A stretch of DNA of 64,000 bases from CAXSBR01 sp964252015 (GCA_964252015.1 CAXULW010000006.1:110528-174527); one strand, 5' to 3'. Positions 35,244-44,384 are shown, counted from the stretch's first letter. Notes: generated by a model from the sequence alone, not told the origin. Made by a program: numbers and translations.

Positions 35244-36418
35244 CGACACCGCAGGCGCCGGCCGGGACAGCCCCGGTCCGAACCATGATCGGCAACGTGC
35301 GGGTGTTCGACGGTTCGGGCCTGACCGCAGCGACGGACGTGGTGATCGACGGCGGCCTGATCACGTCGGTCGGCACCCCCGGGTCCGGACCGGTTCCTGG
35401 GCACGTGGTCGACGGGACGGGTGCGGTGCTACTGCCGGGCCTGATCGACTGCCACCTGCATCTCGACGGTCGGGCTGATCTGGAACTCTGCGCCCGCTGG
35501 GGCGTGACCACCGTGTGCGACATGGGCACGCGGGACGTACGGGTGCTCGATGCCATGCGCGCATTGCCCGGCCTGCCGACCGTCCTGCTGGCCGGCGTGC
35601 CGGCCAGCGCCCCGGGTGGCCAGCATGTGGCCAAGATGGGATTTCCCGCGGACAGCGCCGTGCCGGACGCGGCGCACGCGGCAGGTTTCGTCGCCGACCA
35701 GGTGGCGGCGGGGTCGGACTTCCTCAAGATCATCGTCGAGGACCCGAAGGTGCCAGGCACCAAGGCGCTTCCTGCGCCCACCCTGGCTGCCCTCGTCATC
35801 GCCGCCCACGAGGCGGGCCGGCTCGTTGTCGCCCATACCGTGACCAGGGCCGCGGTCCGCCTTGCGGTTGACGCCGCGGTCGACGTCATTACCCACGCCC
35901 CCCTCGACGGCGTCCTCGCTGACGACCTCGTCGCGCGCTTGGCCGAGCGAGGCACCGTCCTGGTCCCGACCTTGACGATGATGCGCGGCGTGGTCGACCA
36001 CCTGAACGCGAAGATGGCGATGAAGATCCTCTCGGGGCTACGTATCGCCCCACGCCTCGATTACGCCCACGCCGAGCACACGGTGACGGCGTTCCACCGG
36101 GCCGGTGCGACGGTACTGGCCGGCACCGACGCCAACCACGAGCCGCTGGTCCCGGCGCGCCCGCCGCACGGCGAGTCCCTGCACGACGAACTCGCCCGCC
36201 TCGTGGGCAGTGGACTGTCCCCCAGCGAGGCGCTGCGGGCGGCGACAGTGCTGCCGGCCACGGTGTTCGGCCTCGCCGACCGCGGCGCCGTCGTGCCCGG
36301 TCAACGGGCCGACCTCGTGCTGGTACGCGGCGACCCGACGACGGACATCACCGCCACCCGCAACGTCCTGGCGACCTGGATCGGCGGGATCAGCAACGGC
36401 TCCGCCGCTGAGCTGTGA
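35240..36418 (+). CDS. Amidohydrolase family protein (imidazolonepropionase/prolidase-like)
   Basis: A 392-residue metal-dependent hydrolase with a composite beta-sandwich plus barrel. The N-terminal DGSGLTAATDVVIDGGLITSVG leads to HxH in LPGLIDCHLHLDG; further ligands are His in VVAHTV and ITHAPLDG and the Asp in VLAGTDANHE. C-terminal GLADRGAVVPGQRADLVLVRGDP is typical. The family hydrolyses cyclic amides, dipeptides or ring C-N bonds; the substrate here is unknown. ATG 35240 overlaps the preceding stop, which decides the start against a very long upstream open frame. Confidence 0.87.
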   Translation: MTTPQAPAGTAPVRTMIGNVRVFDGSGLTAATDVVIDGGLITSVGTPGSGPVPGHVVDGTGAVLLPGLIDCHLHLDGRADLELCARWGVTTVCDMGTRDVRVLDAMRALPGLPTVLLAGVPASAPGGQHVAKMGFPADSAVPDAAHAAGFVADQVAAGSDFLKIIVEDPKVPGTKALPAPTLAALVIAAHEAGRLVVAHTVTRAAVRLAVDAAVDVITHAPLDGVLADDLVARLAERGTVLVPTLTMMRGVVDHLNAKMAMKILSGLRIAPRLDYAHAEHTVTAFHRAGATVLAGTDANHEPLVPARPPHGESLHDELARLVGSGLSPSEALRAATVLPATVFGLADRGAVVPGQRADLVLVRGDPTTDITATRNVLATWIGGISNGSAAEL

Positions 36419-36449
36419 CCCGCTCGGACGACTTGATCTTCGACGGGAG

Positions 36450-36857
36450 CTACCTGCCGCCGCCGGATCGTTCGGCGTGTTGGCTGGCCGTGGCGAGGGC
36501 ATCGATGGCCGCGGTGAGGGTGTAGCCGAGTTGGTGGGCGTGTTGGGCGTAAGTGCGGGCGTGCTCGGTGAGCAGCTGTGTGCGTTGTGCTGGTGTCATC
36601 GTTGGCGGGCCGGTGGCGACCCGGGTGCCGCCGCCGCGGCGGGTGTGGATGAGTCCGGCCGATTCGAGTTCGCGGTAGGTGCGGGCAATCGTTCCGGCGG
36701 CGAGGCCGAGATCGTTGGCAAGTTGCCGTACGGGGGGTAACCGGTCACCGGGTTGCAGCGTGCGACTGGTGATGAGGTCGTTCAGTTGGCGGCGCAGTTG
36801 TTCGTACGGTGGGGTCGGATCGGCGGTGTCGACGTGGATCGAGGCGGGTGTGGGCAT
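36450..36857 (-). CDS. GntR-family regulator, YtrA type
   Basis: A 135-residue repressor with a GntR winged helix (PPYEQLRRQLNDLI, GDRLPPVRQLANDLGLAAGTIARTYRELESAGLI, wing RRGGGTRV) and a short helical tail, the YtrA layout. Such regulators usually control the membrane or ABC protein encoded beside them. Its ATG overlaps the stop of the membrane-protein gene as ATGA (36859-36855), so both lie in one minus-strand operon. Confidence 0.88.
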   Translation of the reverse strand: MPTPASIHVDTADPTPPYEQLRRQLNDLITSRTLQPGDRLPPVRQLANDLGLAAGTIARTYRELESAGLIHTRRGGGTRVATGPPTMTPAQRTQLLTEHARTYAQHAHQLGYTLTAAIDALATASQHAERSGGGR

Positions 36858-37753
36858 CAGTGCGCGAACACGGTTGGCCGGTTGGCGGTAGGCCGCGACG
36901 GTGCCGCGAGGGCGTGGACACAGCTGAGCAGCAGGGCCAGCGATGCCAGCAGCGTCAGGGTGAGGCCCCAGACTGAGCTCGAGGCGTGGGCGGGGCGGCA
37001 GGTCAGGTCGCTGATCGTCAGGGCACAGACGGCGCACACGCCGGCCAGGGATGTCGCCACCATGATGCCGACGGCGGCGACGATGACGTCAGCCGATCGC
37101 CGACGGGCCTGGTCGTCGCGCCCGGGATGACTGGGGTCGGCAAGTCGGGGACGGCGGGTCACGTGGTGCAGTGTGAACGCCGCGGCGGCCAGCCCGGCGA
37201 TGACGAGGGCGCCCAGCGGGACCGCGTAGAAGGTGCCCGGCCACGGCCCGGCCGTCTGGGTCAGATGTTGCGCGGGGCAGTGTGCGGTCAATGCTCGCCC
37301 GCCGCGGCCGAGATCGTCGGCCGTGCCGGTTGCTGCGGTAATCGCCAACAAACCCAGGAGGACGCCACTCGCCGCGGTGACGACGCCGGTGCGTGTCGCC
37401 GGCAGGTAGTGCCAGGACCGGCGGACGGCCAGTTCGGCCGTCCGGTTACGGCCTCTCGGGCCGGCCACGGCCAGTTCGCCGCCCAACACGCCAAGCAGCA
37501 CCGTGAGGCCGAACAGCGGGGCAGCCAGCAGCTTTCCGGTTCCGAGCGGTCCGCTCGTGCAGGCAGCGACAGCGACAGCGAGCCCCGCGATGATTCCGAT
37601 TCGCCGTCCCCACACCGGCGCGGTCTCGCTTGATCGCCAACCGGTACGGGCCGCGACGCCGACCCCAGACCGACGCCGCCTCGCCACCCACACCATCACT
37701 GCGACAGCACCAGACAGCACGGTGGCGGCGACAACCACCAGCAACTCACTCAC
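36857..37753 (-). CDS. Polytopic membrane protein of unknown function
   Basis: A 298-residue protein with about six hydrophobic segments (near residues 3-22, 52-70, 78-95, 122-142, 176-196 and 225-250, plus one near 267-287). Charged loops such as VARRRRSGVG and HHVTRRPRLADPSHPGRDDQARRRS suggest cytoplasmic faces. I recognise no family motif. Start GTG 37753 follows AAGGAG. Cotranscription with a YtrA-type repressor suggests a stress- or cell-envelope-responsive membrane function; this is inference. Confidence 0.75.
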   Translation of the reverse strand: MSELLVVVAATVLSGAVAVMVWVARRRRSGVGVAARTGWRSSETAPVWGRRIGIIAGLAVAVAACTSGPLGTGKLLAAPLFGLTVLLGVLGGELAVAGPRGRNRTAELAVRRSWHYLPATRTGVVTAASGVLLGLLAITAATGTADDLGRGGRALTAHCPAQHLTQTAGPWPGTFYAVPLGALVIAGLAAAAFTLHHVTRRPRLADPSHPGRDDQARRRSADVIVAAVGIMVATSLAGVCAVCALTISDLTCRPAHASSSVWGLTLTLLASLALLLSCVHALAAPSRPTANRPTVFAH

Positions 37754-37804
37754 GTCCTGCTCCTTGCCTCAGATGGTCGGTACAAGAAGACCAGCCCGTG
37801 AGTT

Positions 37805-37826
37805 TTGTGTCAAATGATTAATACAA
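37805..37826. promoter_or_regulatory. YtrA-like operator candidate
   Basis: TTGTGT (37805-37810) and ATACAA (37821-37826) form an inverted repeat with one mismatch and a 10-bp spacer, in an AT-rich stretch upstream of the membrane-protein/YtrA operon. YtrA-type repressors bind TTGTATTA-like dyads, so this is the natural candidate. The rest of the gap 37754-37884 shows nothing recognisable. Confidence 0.45.
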
Positions 37827-37884
37827 GCACCCGTCCTACCCGCCCGCGGTCTTGGAGGCGTTCGGCCGAGCCACGGTCATCGAC

Positions 37885-38793
37885 TCAGCGGGGATGCTTC
37901 GACCCGACCAGGTCAGCCACGGCCGCGTCAAGAGCCTCGCGCACCGCCACCACCGAGGGCCGGTCGACCGTGGAACGCCGGGTGGCCGTGAACACCGTCC
38001 GGTACGGGTCGTGCGTCAGCGTCAGCAGACGCACCGGAGGACGCCGCCCCTCCCACAGCAGGTCGGGGATCAGCGCAACGGCGTTGCCCGAGCGGACGAG
38101 CGCGGCGTGGACTTGCAAATCGTCGGTCTCGAAGCGGGCATCAAGCTCGAAGCCCGCCGTCCGGCAAAGCTGCTCAGCGAAATGCCGTGACGCCGTGCCT
38201 CGTCGCTCCACCACCCATGGCAGCTCGGACGTGTCGGCCAGGGTCGCCACGTGGCGCCAGCTCCGCGGGACGGCCAGTCGGATGGCGTCATGGGTGAGGA
38301 CGACCCGGTCGAGGTCGGGATGCCATGGCGCCGCATGGCCGGGGTACTGCTCGGCGACGACAAGGTCGAACTCGCGCGCGAATGTCTCGAGCAGCGCGGT
38401 CTCCGGCTCGCGCTGGGTTAGGTCAACCCGCAGTCGGGGGTGCTGCTGGCCGAGCATGCTCAGCATCGGAACCATCAACGCGAGTGCCGCGGACTGGAAC
38501 ATGGCTACGCGCACCGTGCCGGTGGCCTCGCCGAGGGAGGAAAGCAGGTCGGACTCGGCCAGTTCCAGCCGGGCCAGGATCGCGGCGGTGTGCTCGACGA
38601 GGATCTCGCCCTGTGCGGTGAGCTGGACCCGTCGACCCGCCTTGCGCAGCAGCGGGTGGCCGGCCTCGCGCTCGAGCTGGCTGAGCTGCTGCGACACGGC
38701 CGAGGGGCTCAGGTGCACCGCCGCAGCGACGGCGGCGATGGTCCCGCGCACCTGCACCTCGCGCAGCAGTCGTAGGCGTCGCACGTCGAGCAT
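37885..38793 (-). CDS. LysR-family regulator, divergent from putA
   Basis: A 302-residue LysR protein. The N-terminal helix-turn-helix reads RGTIAAVAAAVHLSPSAVSQQLSQLEREAGHPLL and the rest is the two-lobed inducer-binding domain. ATG 38793 has GGGAG upstream; a TTG four codons earlier is a poorer start. The gene faces the putA gene across 87 bp containing a perfect dyad, the standard layout for a LysR activator of its neighbour. Proline or a proline-pathway metabolite is the likely inducer, by inference. Confidence 0.9.
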   Translation of the reverse strand: MLDVRRLRLLREVQVRGTIAAVAAAVHLSPSAVSQQLSQLEREAGHPLLRKAGRRVQLTAQGEILVEHTAAILARLELAESDLLSSLGEATGTVRVAMFQSAALALMVPMLSMLGQQHPRLRVDLTQREPETALLETFAREFDLVVAEQYPGHAAPWHPDLDRVVLTHDAIRLAVPRSWRHVATLADTSELPWVVERRGTASRHFAEQLCRTAGFELDARFETDDLQVHAALVRSGNAVALIPDLLWEGRRPPVRLLTLTHDPYRTVFTATRRSTVDRPSVVAVREALDAAVADLVGSKHPR

Positions 38794-38816
38794 CCGGGCT
38801 CCCAAGCATTAGCAGA

Positions 38817-38836
38817 TCTGACGACTATCCGTCAGA
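38817..38836. promoter_or_regulatory. LysR-type operator dyad between lysR and putA
   Basis: TCTGACG (38817-38823), six bases, then CGTCAGA (38830-38836) form a perfect 7+6+7 inverted repeat. It contains the T-N11-A arrangement typical of LysR recognition sites and lies midway between the divergent lysR and putA genes. Confidence 0.65.
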
Positions 38837-38880
38837 AAACATCGCTTTACCTGAAGTTATTCTGCCCGAACACTAGAGGC

Positions 38881-41800
38881 ATGAGCGTTCCACTACTCCC
38901 ACGTCCTGATGCCGACGCGGCCGGCCTGGCCGAACTACGGGACCTCGAACCCGATGTGGTTGCCACGGTGCGGCGGTGGCTCGAGGTCGCAGCAACGGTG
39001 CCGGTGGACGCCGCGGCCACTCGGCTCGCCGGGGTGCTCCGGGACGGGGACGGGCTGTTGTTCACCGTCGGCTTCGTCGACCGGGTCATCCGTCCCGAGG
39101 ACCCCCGGGTCGCCGCGCAGAACTTCGCTGAGCTGGCCCGCCGCGTGCCGCGCTTCCTGCCGTTGCATCTGCGCCTGGCGGTTCGCCTCGGCGCGGCGGT
39201 CGGGTTGCTCGCCCCCACACTCGTCATCCCGATCGTGCGTCTCGTACTGCGGCGGATGGTCGGCCACCTGATCGTCGACGCCCGGCCGCTACCGCTGCGC
39301 CGCGCCATCCGCAAACTGCGCGCAACGGGTTCGAGCCTGAACATCAACCTGCTCGGCGAAGCCGTGCTCGGCGAGCGTGAAGCCGCACGGCGGCTCCAGG
39401 GGACGCACCGGCTGCTCAGCCGCGACGACGTCGACTACGTGTCGATCAAGGTGTCCTCCACCGTGGCGCCCCATAGCCCGTGGGCGTTCGACGAGGCCGT
39501 CGACCACATCGTCACCTCGCTGACTCCGCTCTACCGGCTCGCCGCGGCGGCCTCCCCGCACAAGTTCATCAACCTCGACATGGAGGAGTACCACGACCTC
39601 GAGCTCACCGTCGCGGTGTTCACCCGGTTGCTCGACGCCCCCGAGTTCCGCGACCTGCACGCCGGTATCGTTCTGCAGGCCTATCTGCCCGACACCCTGG
39701 CGCACATGATGCGGTTGCAGGAGTGGGCCGCGCGCCGCGTGGCCGGGGGCGGCGCGGCGGTCAAGGTGCGCGTGGTGAAGGGCGCGAACCTGCCGATGGA
39801 GCAGGTCGACGCCGCTGTCCACGACTGGCCGCTCGCCACGTGGCACAGCAAGCAGGATTCCGACACCAATTACAAGCGACTGCTCGACTACGCCCTGCAC
39901 CCGTCGCACACCGCGAACATCCGCATCGGCGTGGCCGGTCACAACCTGTTCGACATCGCGTTCGCGTGGCTGCTCGCTCAACAGCGCGACGTCGTCGACG
40001 GGGTCGACTTCGAGATGCTGCTCGGCATGGCGCAGGGCCAGGCCGAGGCCGTGCGCCGCGACGTCGGCGGCCTGCTGCTCTACACCCCGGTCGTGCATCC
40101 CAAGGAGTTCGATGTCGCCATCGCCTACCTCGTGCGACGGCTGGAGGAGGGGGCCAGCCAGGACAACTTCATGTCTGCGGTGTTCGACCTGCACGACGAC
40201 GCCGGGCTCTTCGCGCGCGAGCAGGCGCGGTTCTCGGCGTCGCTGGCCGCTCTCGACCGCGACGTTCCGGCGCCGCACCGAGACCAGGACCGCACCGCCC
40301 CGGTCGGTGACGCGCCGATCGCCGGGTTCCACAACGTCGCGGACACCGATCCGGCCGTGCGCGTCAACGCGCGGTGGGGACGGGAGATCCTGCAGCGGGT
40401 CCCCGACAGCAGGCTGGGTATGGACCTGGTCGCCGCGGCGGCGGTGGATGACGCCGAGCTGCTCGAACAGCACCTGAGCGGCGCGGTGGCAGCGGCTGGC
40501 GAGTGGGGTTCGCGGTCCGGCGCCGACCGGGCACCGGTGCTGCGCGCGGCGGCCGTCGAGCTGGAGCGACGCCGAGCCGCGCTCATCGAGGTGATGGCGG
40601 CCGAGTGCGGCAAGACCCTGGATCAGGCCGACCCGGAGGTGTCCGAGGCGGTCGACTTTGCCAACTATTACGCCACCCTCGCCGAGGGCCTGGACGCGGT
40701 CGACGGCGCGGTCCAGCGGCCGGTACGGCTCACCGTCGTCACTCCCCCGTGGAACTTCCCCGTCGCGATCCCCACCGGCTCGACGTTGGCCCCGCTGGCC
40801 GCGGGATCGTCGGTGATCATCAAGCCCGCGCCGCAGGCCAGAAGGTGCGTTGCGGTCATGGTCGACGCTCTGCATGCCGCCGGTGTTCCGCGTGACGTGC
40901 TTCGCCTGGTGGACGTCGACGAGGGTCCGCTCGGCCGGGCGCTGGTGTCCGACCCGCGCGTGGACCGCCTCATCCTCACTGGCGCCTTCGAGACCGCCGA
41001 GCTGTTCCGGTCGTTTCGCACCGACCTGCCGCTGCTCGCGGAGACGAGTGGGAAGAACGCGATCGTGGTGACCCCGAGCGCCGACCTCGATCTCGCCGTC
41101 AAGGACGTCGTTCGCTCCGCGTTCGGGCACGCGGGCCAGAAGTGCTCGGCTGCGTCGCTCGTGATTCTCGTCGGCTCGGTGGCCACGTCGCGGCGATTTC
41201 GCAACCAGCTACTCGACGCGGTGCGCTCGCTGCGCGTCGGTCTGCCCGCGGACCCCGCCGCAGAAATGGGCCCGCTCATCGAGCCGGCATCGGGCAAACT
41301 GCTCGACGCACTGACCCGCCTCGAGGGAGGCGAGAGGTGGCTGGTCACGCCGCAGCGCCTGGACGATACCGGCCGGCTGTGGTCGCCGGGTGTCAAGGAG
41401 GGCGTCGCACCTGGGTCGGCGTTCCACCACACGGAGTACTTCGGGCCTGTACTCGGAGTAATGACGGCGTCGACGCTCGAGGAAGCGATCGAGCTGCAGA
41501 ACGACGTGCCGTACGGGCTCACCGCCGGGCTGTTCAGCCTGGACGAGCACGAGATCGGGACCTGGCTCGACCGCGTCCAGGCCGGCAACCTCTACGTGAA
41601 TCGGGGCGTCACCGGAGCAATCGTCCGCCGCCAGCCGTTCGGCGGCTGGAAGCGGTCGGCGGTCGGCGCGGGCACCAAGGCCGGCGGTCCCAACTACCTG
41701 GTCGGGCTCAGCGACTGGGCCCCGTCCCCCGCGGGTGCCAGCGGCCCACTCGAACCGCGGATGCAACGCCTGCTCGACGCCGCTCGCGCCGACGGGCTCG

Positions 41801-42336
41801 ACGACCTTCCCATGCTCGAGCGCGCCCTGGCCTCCGACGCCGCTGCGTGGCGCGACGAGTTCGGCGCGGTGCGCGACGTATCGCAGCTGCGGGTTGAGCG
41901 CAACGTGCTGCGCTACCGGGCACACCCTGCGGTGGTGCGGCAGGCCGGCGGGTCAGTTACCGACGTCGTCCGGGTGGCCGCGGCCGGAGCGCTGGCCCGC
42001 GCCGACGTCCTGGTGTCGACACCCGTTGCCCTGCCCGCAGGAGTGGCCCGGGCGCTCGCCGCCGACGGCGTGCGACTGGCCGTCGAGGACGACAACGCCT
42101 GGACCGGCCGCCTGCGCGCACTCGACGGACGCGTCCGGCTGATCGGCGGCGACGCGCGAGCGGTCTACGAGGTCGTGGACGGACGCCCCGACGTCGCCGT
42201 GTACGCCCAACCGGTCACCGAGGCCGGGCGGGTGGAGCTGCTGCCGTTCGTGCATGAGCAGGCCATCAGCATCACCGCGCACCGCTTCGGCACGCCCGAC
42301 CACCTGAGCGACCGGGTGCTGCGCGAGACCAGTTGA
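38881..42336 (+). CDS. putA: Bifunctional proline dehydrogenase/L-glutamate gamma-semialdehyde dehydrogenase
   Basis: Oxidises L-proline to glutamate in two steps. The 1151-residue protein has an N-terminal FAD proline dehydrogenase barrel (about residues 60-460; NLDMEEYHDLELTV, VRVVKGANLPMEQVD, IRIGVAGHNLFD, EMLLGMAQGQAEAVRRDVGG). An ALDH domain follows (about 500-960) with VTPPWNFPVAIP, the glutamate motif in LAETSGKN and nucleophile Cys755 in GHAGQKCSA. A C-terminal stretch of about 190 residues beyond the ALDH core is present, as in longer PutA types. The ribbon-helix-helix DNA-binding domain of enterobacterial PutA is absent; control probably comes from the divergent LysR protein. A CCGGG/CCCGG hairpin follows the stop near 42345. 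Confidence 0.96.
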   Translation: MSVPLLPRPDADAAGLAELRDLEPDVVATVRRWLEVAATVPVDAAATRLAGVLRDGDGLLFTVGFVDRVIRPEDPRVAAQNFAELARRVPRFLPLHLRLAVRLGAAVGLLAPTLVIPIVRLVLRRMVGHLIVDARPLPLRRAIRKLRATGSSLNINLLGEAVLGEREAARRLQGTHRLLSRDDVDYVSIKVSSTVAPHSPWAFDEAVDHIVTSLTPLYRLAAAASPHKFINLDMEEYHDLELTVAVFTRLLDAPEFRDLHAGIVLQAYLPDTLAHMMRLQEWAARRVAGGGAAVKVRVVKGANLPMEQVDAAVHDWPLATWHSKQDSDTNYKRLLDYALHPSHTANIRIGVAGHNLFDIAFAWLLAQQRDVVDGVDFEMLLGMAQGQAEAVRRDVGGLLLYTPVVHPKEFDVAIAYLVRRLEEGASQDNFMSAVFDLHDDAGLFAREQARFSASLAALDRDVPAPHRDQDRTAPVGDAPIAGFHNVADTDPAVRVNARWGREILQRVPDSRLGMDLVAAAAVDDAELLEQHLSGAVAAAGEWGSRSGADRAPVLRAAAVELERRRAALIEVMAAECGKTLDQADPEVSEAVDFANYYATLAEGLDAVDGAVQRPVRLTVVTPPWNFPVAIPTGSTLAPLAAGSSVIIKPAPQARRCVAVMVDALHAAGVPRDVLRLVDVDEGPLGRALVSDPRVDRLILTGAFETAELFRSFRTDLPLLAETSGKNAIVVTPSADLDLAVKDVVRSAFGHAGQKCSAASLVILVGSVATSRRFRNQLLDAVRSLRVGLPADPAAEMGPLIEPASGKLLDALTRLEGGERWLVTPQRLDDTGRLWSPGVKEGVAPGSAFHHTEYFGPVLGVMTASTLEEAIELQNDVPYGLTAGLFSLDEHEIGTWLDRVQAGNLYVNRGVTGAIVRRQPFGGWKRSAVGAGTKAGGPNYLVGLSDWAPSPAGASGPLEPRMQRLLDAARADGLDDLPMLERALASDAAAWRDEFGAVRDVSQLRVERNVLRYRAHPAVVRQAGGSVTDVVRVAAAGALARADVLVSTPVALPAGVARALAADGVRLAVEDDNAWTGRLRALDGRVRLIGGDARAVYEVVDGRPDVAVYAQPVTEAGRVELLPFVHEQAISITAHRFGTPDHLSDRVLRETS

Positions 42337-42403
42337 GGAGCCGGGGTTCACGCCCGGCATAACCCTCGTCTGGCCCGGACCTTCGCGTTGACGTTGACGT
42401 TTG

Positions 42404-43399
42404 TCAACTGCGAGCTTGCACTCCGGCGGCGTTCTGCCGTTCTCTCTTCTGCTGGTACATCGCCTCGTCAGCGGCGAGGCATGCTTCTTCGATGCCGTGA
42501 CCAACCTGCACCGATGCCCACCCCATCGAGGCCTCGATCCCGGTACGGCTGCAGGCCTCCACCATTCGATCGACCAGCGCGACCGCCTGAGCGGGCGAGA
42601 CATCCTTCGCGAAAAACCCGAACTCGTCCCCGCCAAGACGCGCGAGCGCATCACCGGCACGGACATGGCTGCGTAGGGTGTCGGCGGCGCGCCGGAGATG
42701 CTGATCGCCAGCAGGATGACCCTGAACGTCATTGATGGTCTTCAGCCCGTCCAGGTCAATGATGATGACCGCCGCGGGGTCGCCGAACCGTTCGTACCTC
42801 GGCGCTTCCAAGGAAACGTAGCGATCCCAACCCCGGCGGTTCAACAGGCTGGTGAGCTGGTCGGTGTCGGCCTCACCTTTCAGCAGTTCCACGTCGCGGG
42901 CCGCGCTGGTCGAGAGCAAGTCCGCGGTCAGCACCGCGGACAACAGCAGGGCCACCAGTCTGAAGAGCGGCTCGTTGCTGACCAGAGATGCTGGTTGGGG
43001 GCTGGGATCGAAGCCACATACGGTGCCGAACAGTGCGCCATCGGCCTGGGTAATCGGGAATCCGACGTAGGCGCCCAACGGGGCCAGACGGGCGAATCCA
43101 GAGTCTGCGTAGTCCGGGACGAGCCCCGCGTCAGGTGCAATCGGCGGCGCCCCTGCCGTCACCATGGCATGACACGGCATGTCTGCGAACGGCAACGCGG
43201 CACCCTTACCGAATCCGTACGCGTGATCCTCAGCGGCCAGGAGGACAGATTGGCCATTTGCGACGCGGGTCACCGCCCACAATCCCATCGGGACGAGCCG
43301 CGACAAGTATTTCACCACCTGAACGCACGCGAGGTCGAAGACCTGCGGGGGTATCAGGCCCTCCGGCACAGCAACTGCGGCCTCGAGATCTCCGCCCAC
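42404..43399 (-). CDS. GAF-GGDEF protein, probable diguanylate cyclase
   Basis: Makes the second messenger cyclic di-GMP. From GTG 43399 it has about 331 residues: a GAF-like sensor (about 15-165; FGKGAALPFADMPCHAMV, VGFPITQADGALFGTVCGFDP), a short helix and a GGDEF domain with an intact active site (LARLGGDEFGFFAKDV) and substrate motif DTDQLTSLLNRRGWDRYV. No membrane helix or EAL domain is seen. The start is uncertain: the frame stays open up to 43666 and includes ATG 43597, but residues before the GAF region look non-native, so GTG 43399 (AGGAG-like sequence upstream) is taken. Confidence 0.85.
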   Translation of the reverse strand: MGGDLEAAVAVPEGLIPPQVFDLACVQVVKYLSRLVPMGLWAVTRVANGQSVLLAAEDHAYGFGKGAALPFADMPCHAMVTAGAPPIAPDAGLVPDYADSGFARLAPLGAYVGFPITQADGALFGTVCGFDPSPQPASLVSNEPLFRLVALLLSAVLTADLLSTSAARDVELLKGEADTDQLTSLLNRRGWDRYVSLEAPRYERFGDPAAVIIIDLDGLKTINDVQGHPAGDQHLRRAADTLRSHVRAGDALARLGGDEFGFFAKDVSPAQAVALVDRMVEACSRTGIEASMGWASVQVGHGIEEACLAADEAMYQQKRERQNAAGVQARS

Positions 43400-43671
43400 T
43401 TCACCACCGCCTCTCTCTCCTGCGTTTGACGTACGACGCAAACCATCGGCGGAGAACTCGCCGACATGAGCTTCGGACCTGCCCTGAGTGGTAATCCAGC
43501 CCGACCGGTTGGTTGTTGTGGCGTGCGGTAGCCTCGGCCGACAAACGTTGTGAGGGGCCGAATCGGGCCGCAGCGCAATCAAATGAATGTGCGACATGAG
43601 TTCTCTGGACACGGAGGAACGCAACGACGCGGCTACAGGAAACTGCGTATGCCGCGCAGGCGGCAACAGGA

Positions 43672-44124
43672 TTGCCGGTCAGCGCGGTCGCTACCGAACT
43701 TCTGATCGCAGATGCCGACCGGATTCATTACCGCCGCTGCGCGACGTATATCCAGGCAGTTCAGGACACCCAGTGGTTCGCCTGCGCGTTTGCCGCGCAC
43801 GCAACGCGCATAACCGTCGCCGGCGGGCCGGGGCACAGTCACGCGGACGCCGTCGAGCACCGTATCAAGATCGGCGCGAATGACCGTCGTACCGTCGGAG
43901 ATTGTGAACACGCCTGTCTACACGAGCTGGCGCACATCGTGACCGCTGACTTCAGGCCGGACGGCAAGCCACGCGAGGCCGCGCACGGCAGAAGTAGTAG
44001 CAAAGGGCACCACCATGCGTGGCGCGTCAACTTTGTATTCATCGTGCGGAACATGCTGGGCAAGCAGGCGGCGCTTCGATTGAGGTCAGAATTCAACCAG
44101 TGGGGATTGCCTACCCTTAGATGA
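43672..44124 (+). CDS. Small HExxH-type putative metallopeptidase (TIGR04338-like)
   Basis: A 150-residue protein with a zinc-peptidase-like motif CLHELAHIV followed about 25 residues later by histidines in HGRSSSKGHHHAW, then NFVFIVRNMLGKQAALRLRSEFNQWGL. This resembles the short actinobacterial putative metallohydrolases of the TIGR04338 group. The only in-frame start is TTG 43672. The frame is open upstream to about 43600 and encodes a plausible continuation (LQETAYAAQAATG), but with no ATG, GTG or TTG, so the N-terminus is doubtful and the gene may be damaged. Confidence 0.6.
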   Translation: MPVSAVATELLIADADRIHYRRCATYIQAVQDTQWFACAFAAHATRITVAGGPGHSHADAVEHRIKIGANDRRTVGDCEHACLHELAHIVTADFRPDGKPREAAHGRSSSKGHHHAWRVNFVFIVRNMLGKQAALRLRSEFNQWGLPTLR

Positions 44125-44384
44125 CGGATGTCTTCGCACGAAGGGACTAACCGTCGGACTGACCGGCCCTTTTGTGCGGTGGATGTGAGCGACCCGCGGT
44201 GTTGACCGGGTCGGGGCCGAGGCCGGCCGAAGATCGGTAGAAACCAAGCTGACCGACCGGACGGCCTGGCCGCGGTCCGAGCCTAGGGCGTGCGCTGGTG
44301 CGCGCTGCCGCGTACCCGTGGGTTGGGTGCTCGACGCGGTGAGGCCTTGACGCCGTCGATTGTTAGCCGTAGCTTTCGTTAGCG

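Noticed and set aside
39289..41130. A 613-codon open frame opposite putA
   Set aside because: Antisense to well-conserved PRODH/ALDH motifs; His/Arg/Gly-rich composition typical of reverse-strand artefacts.
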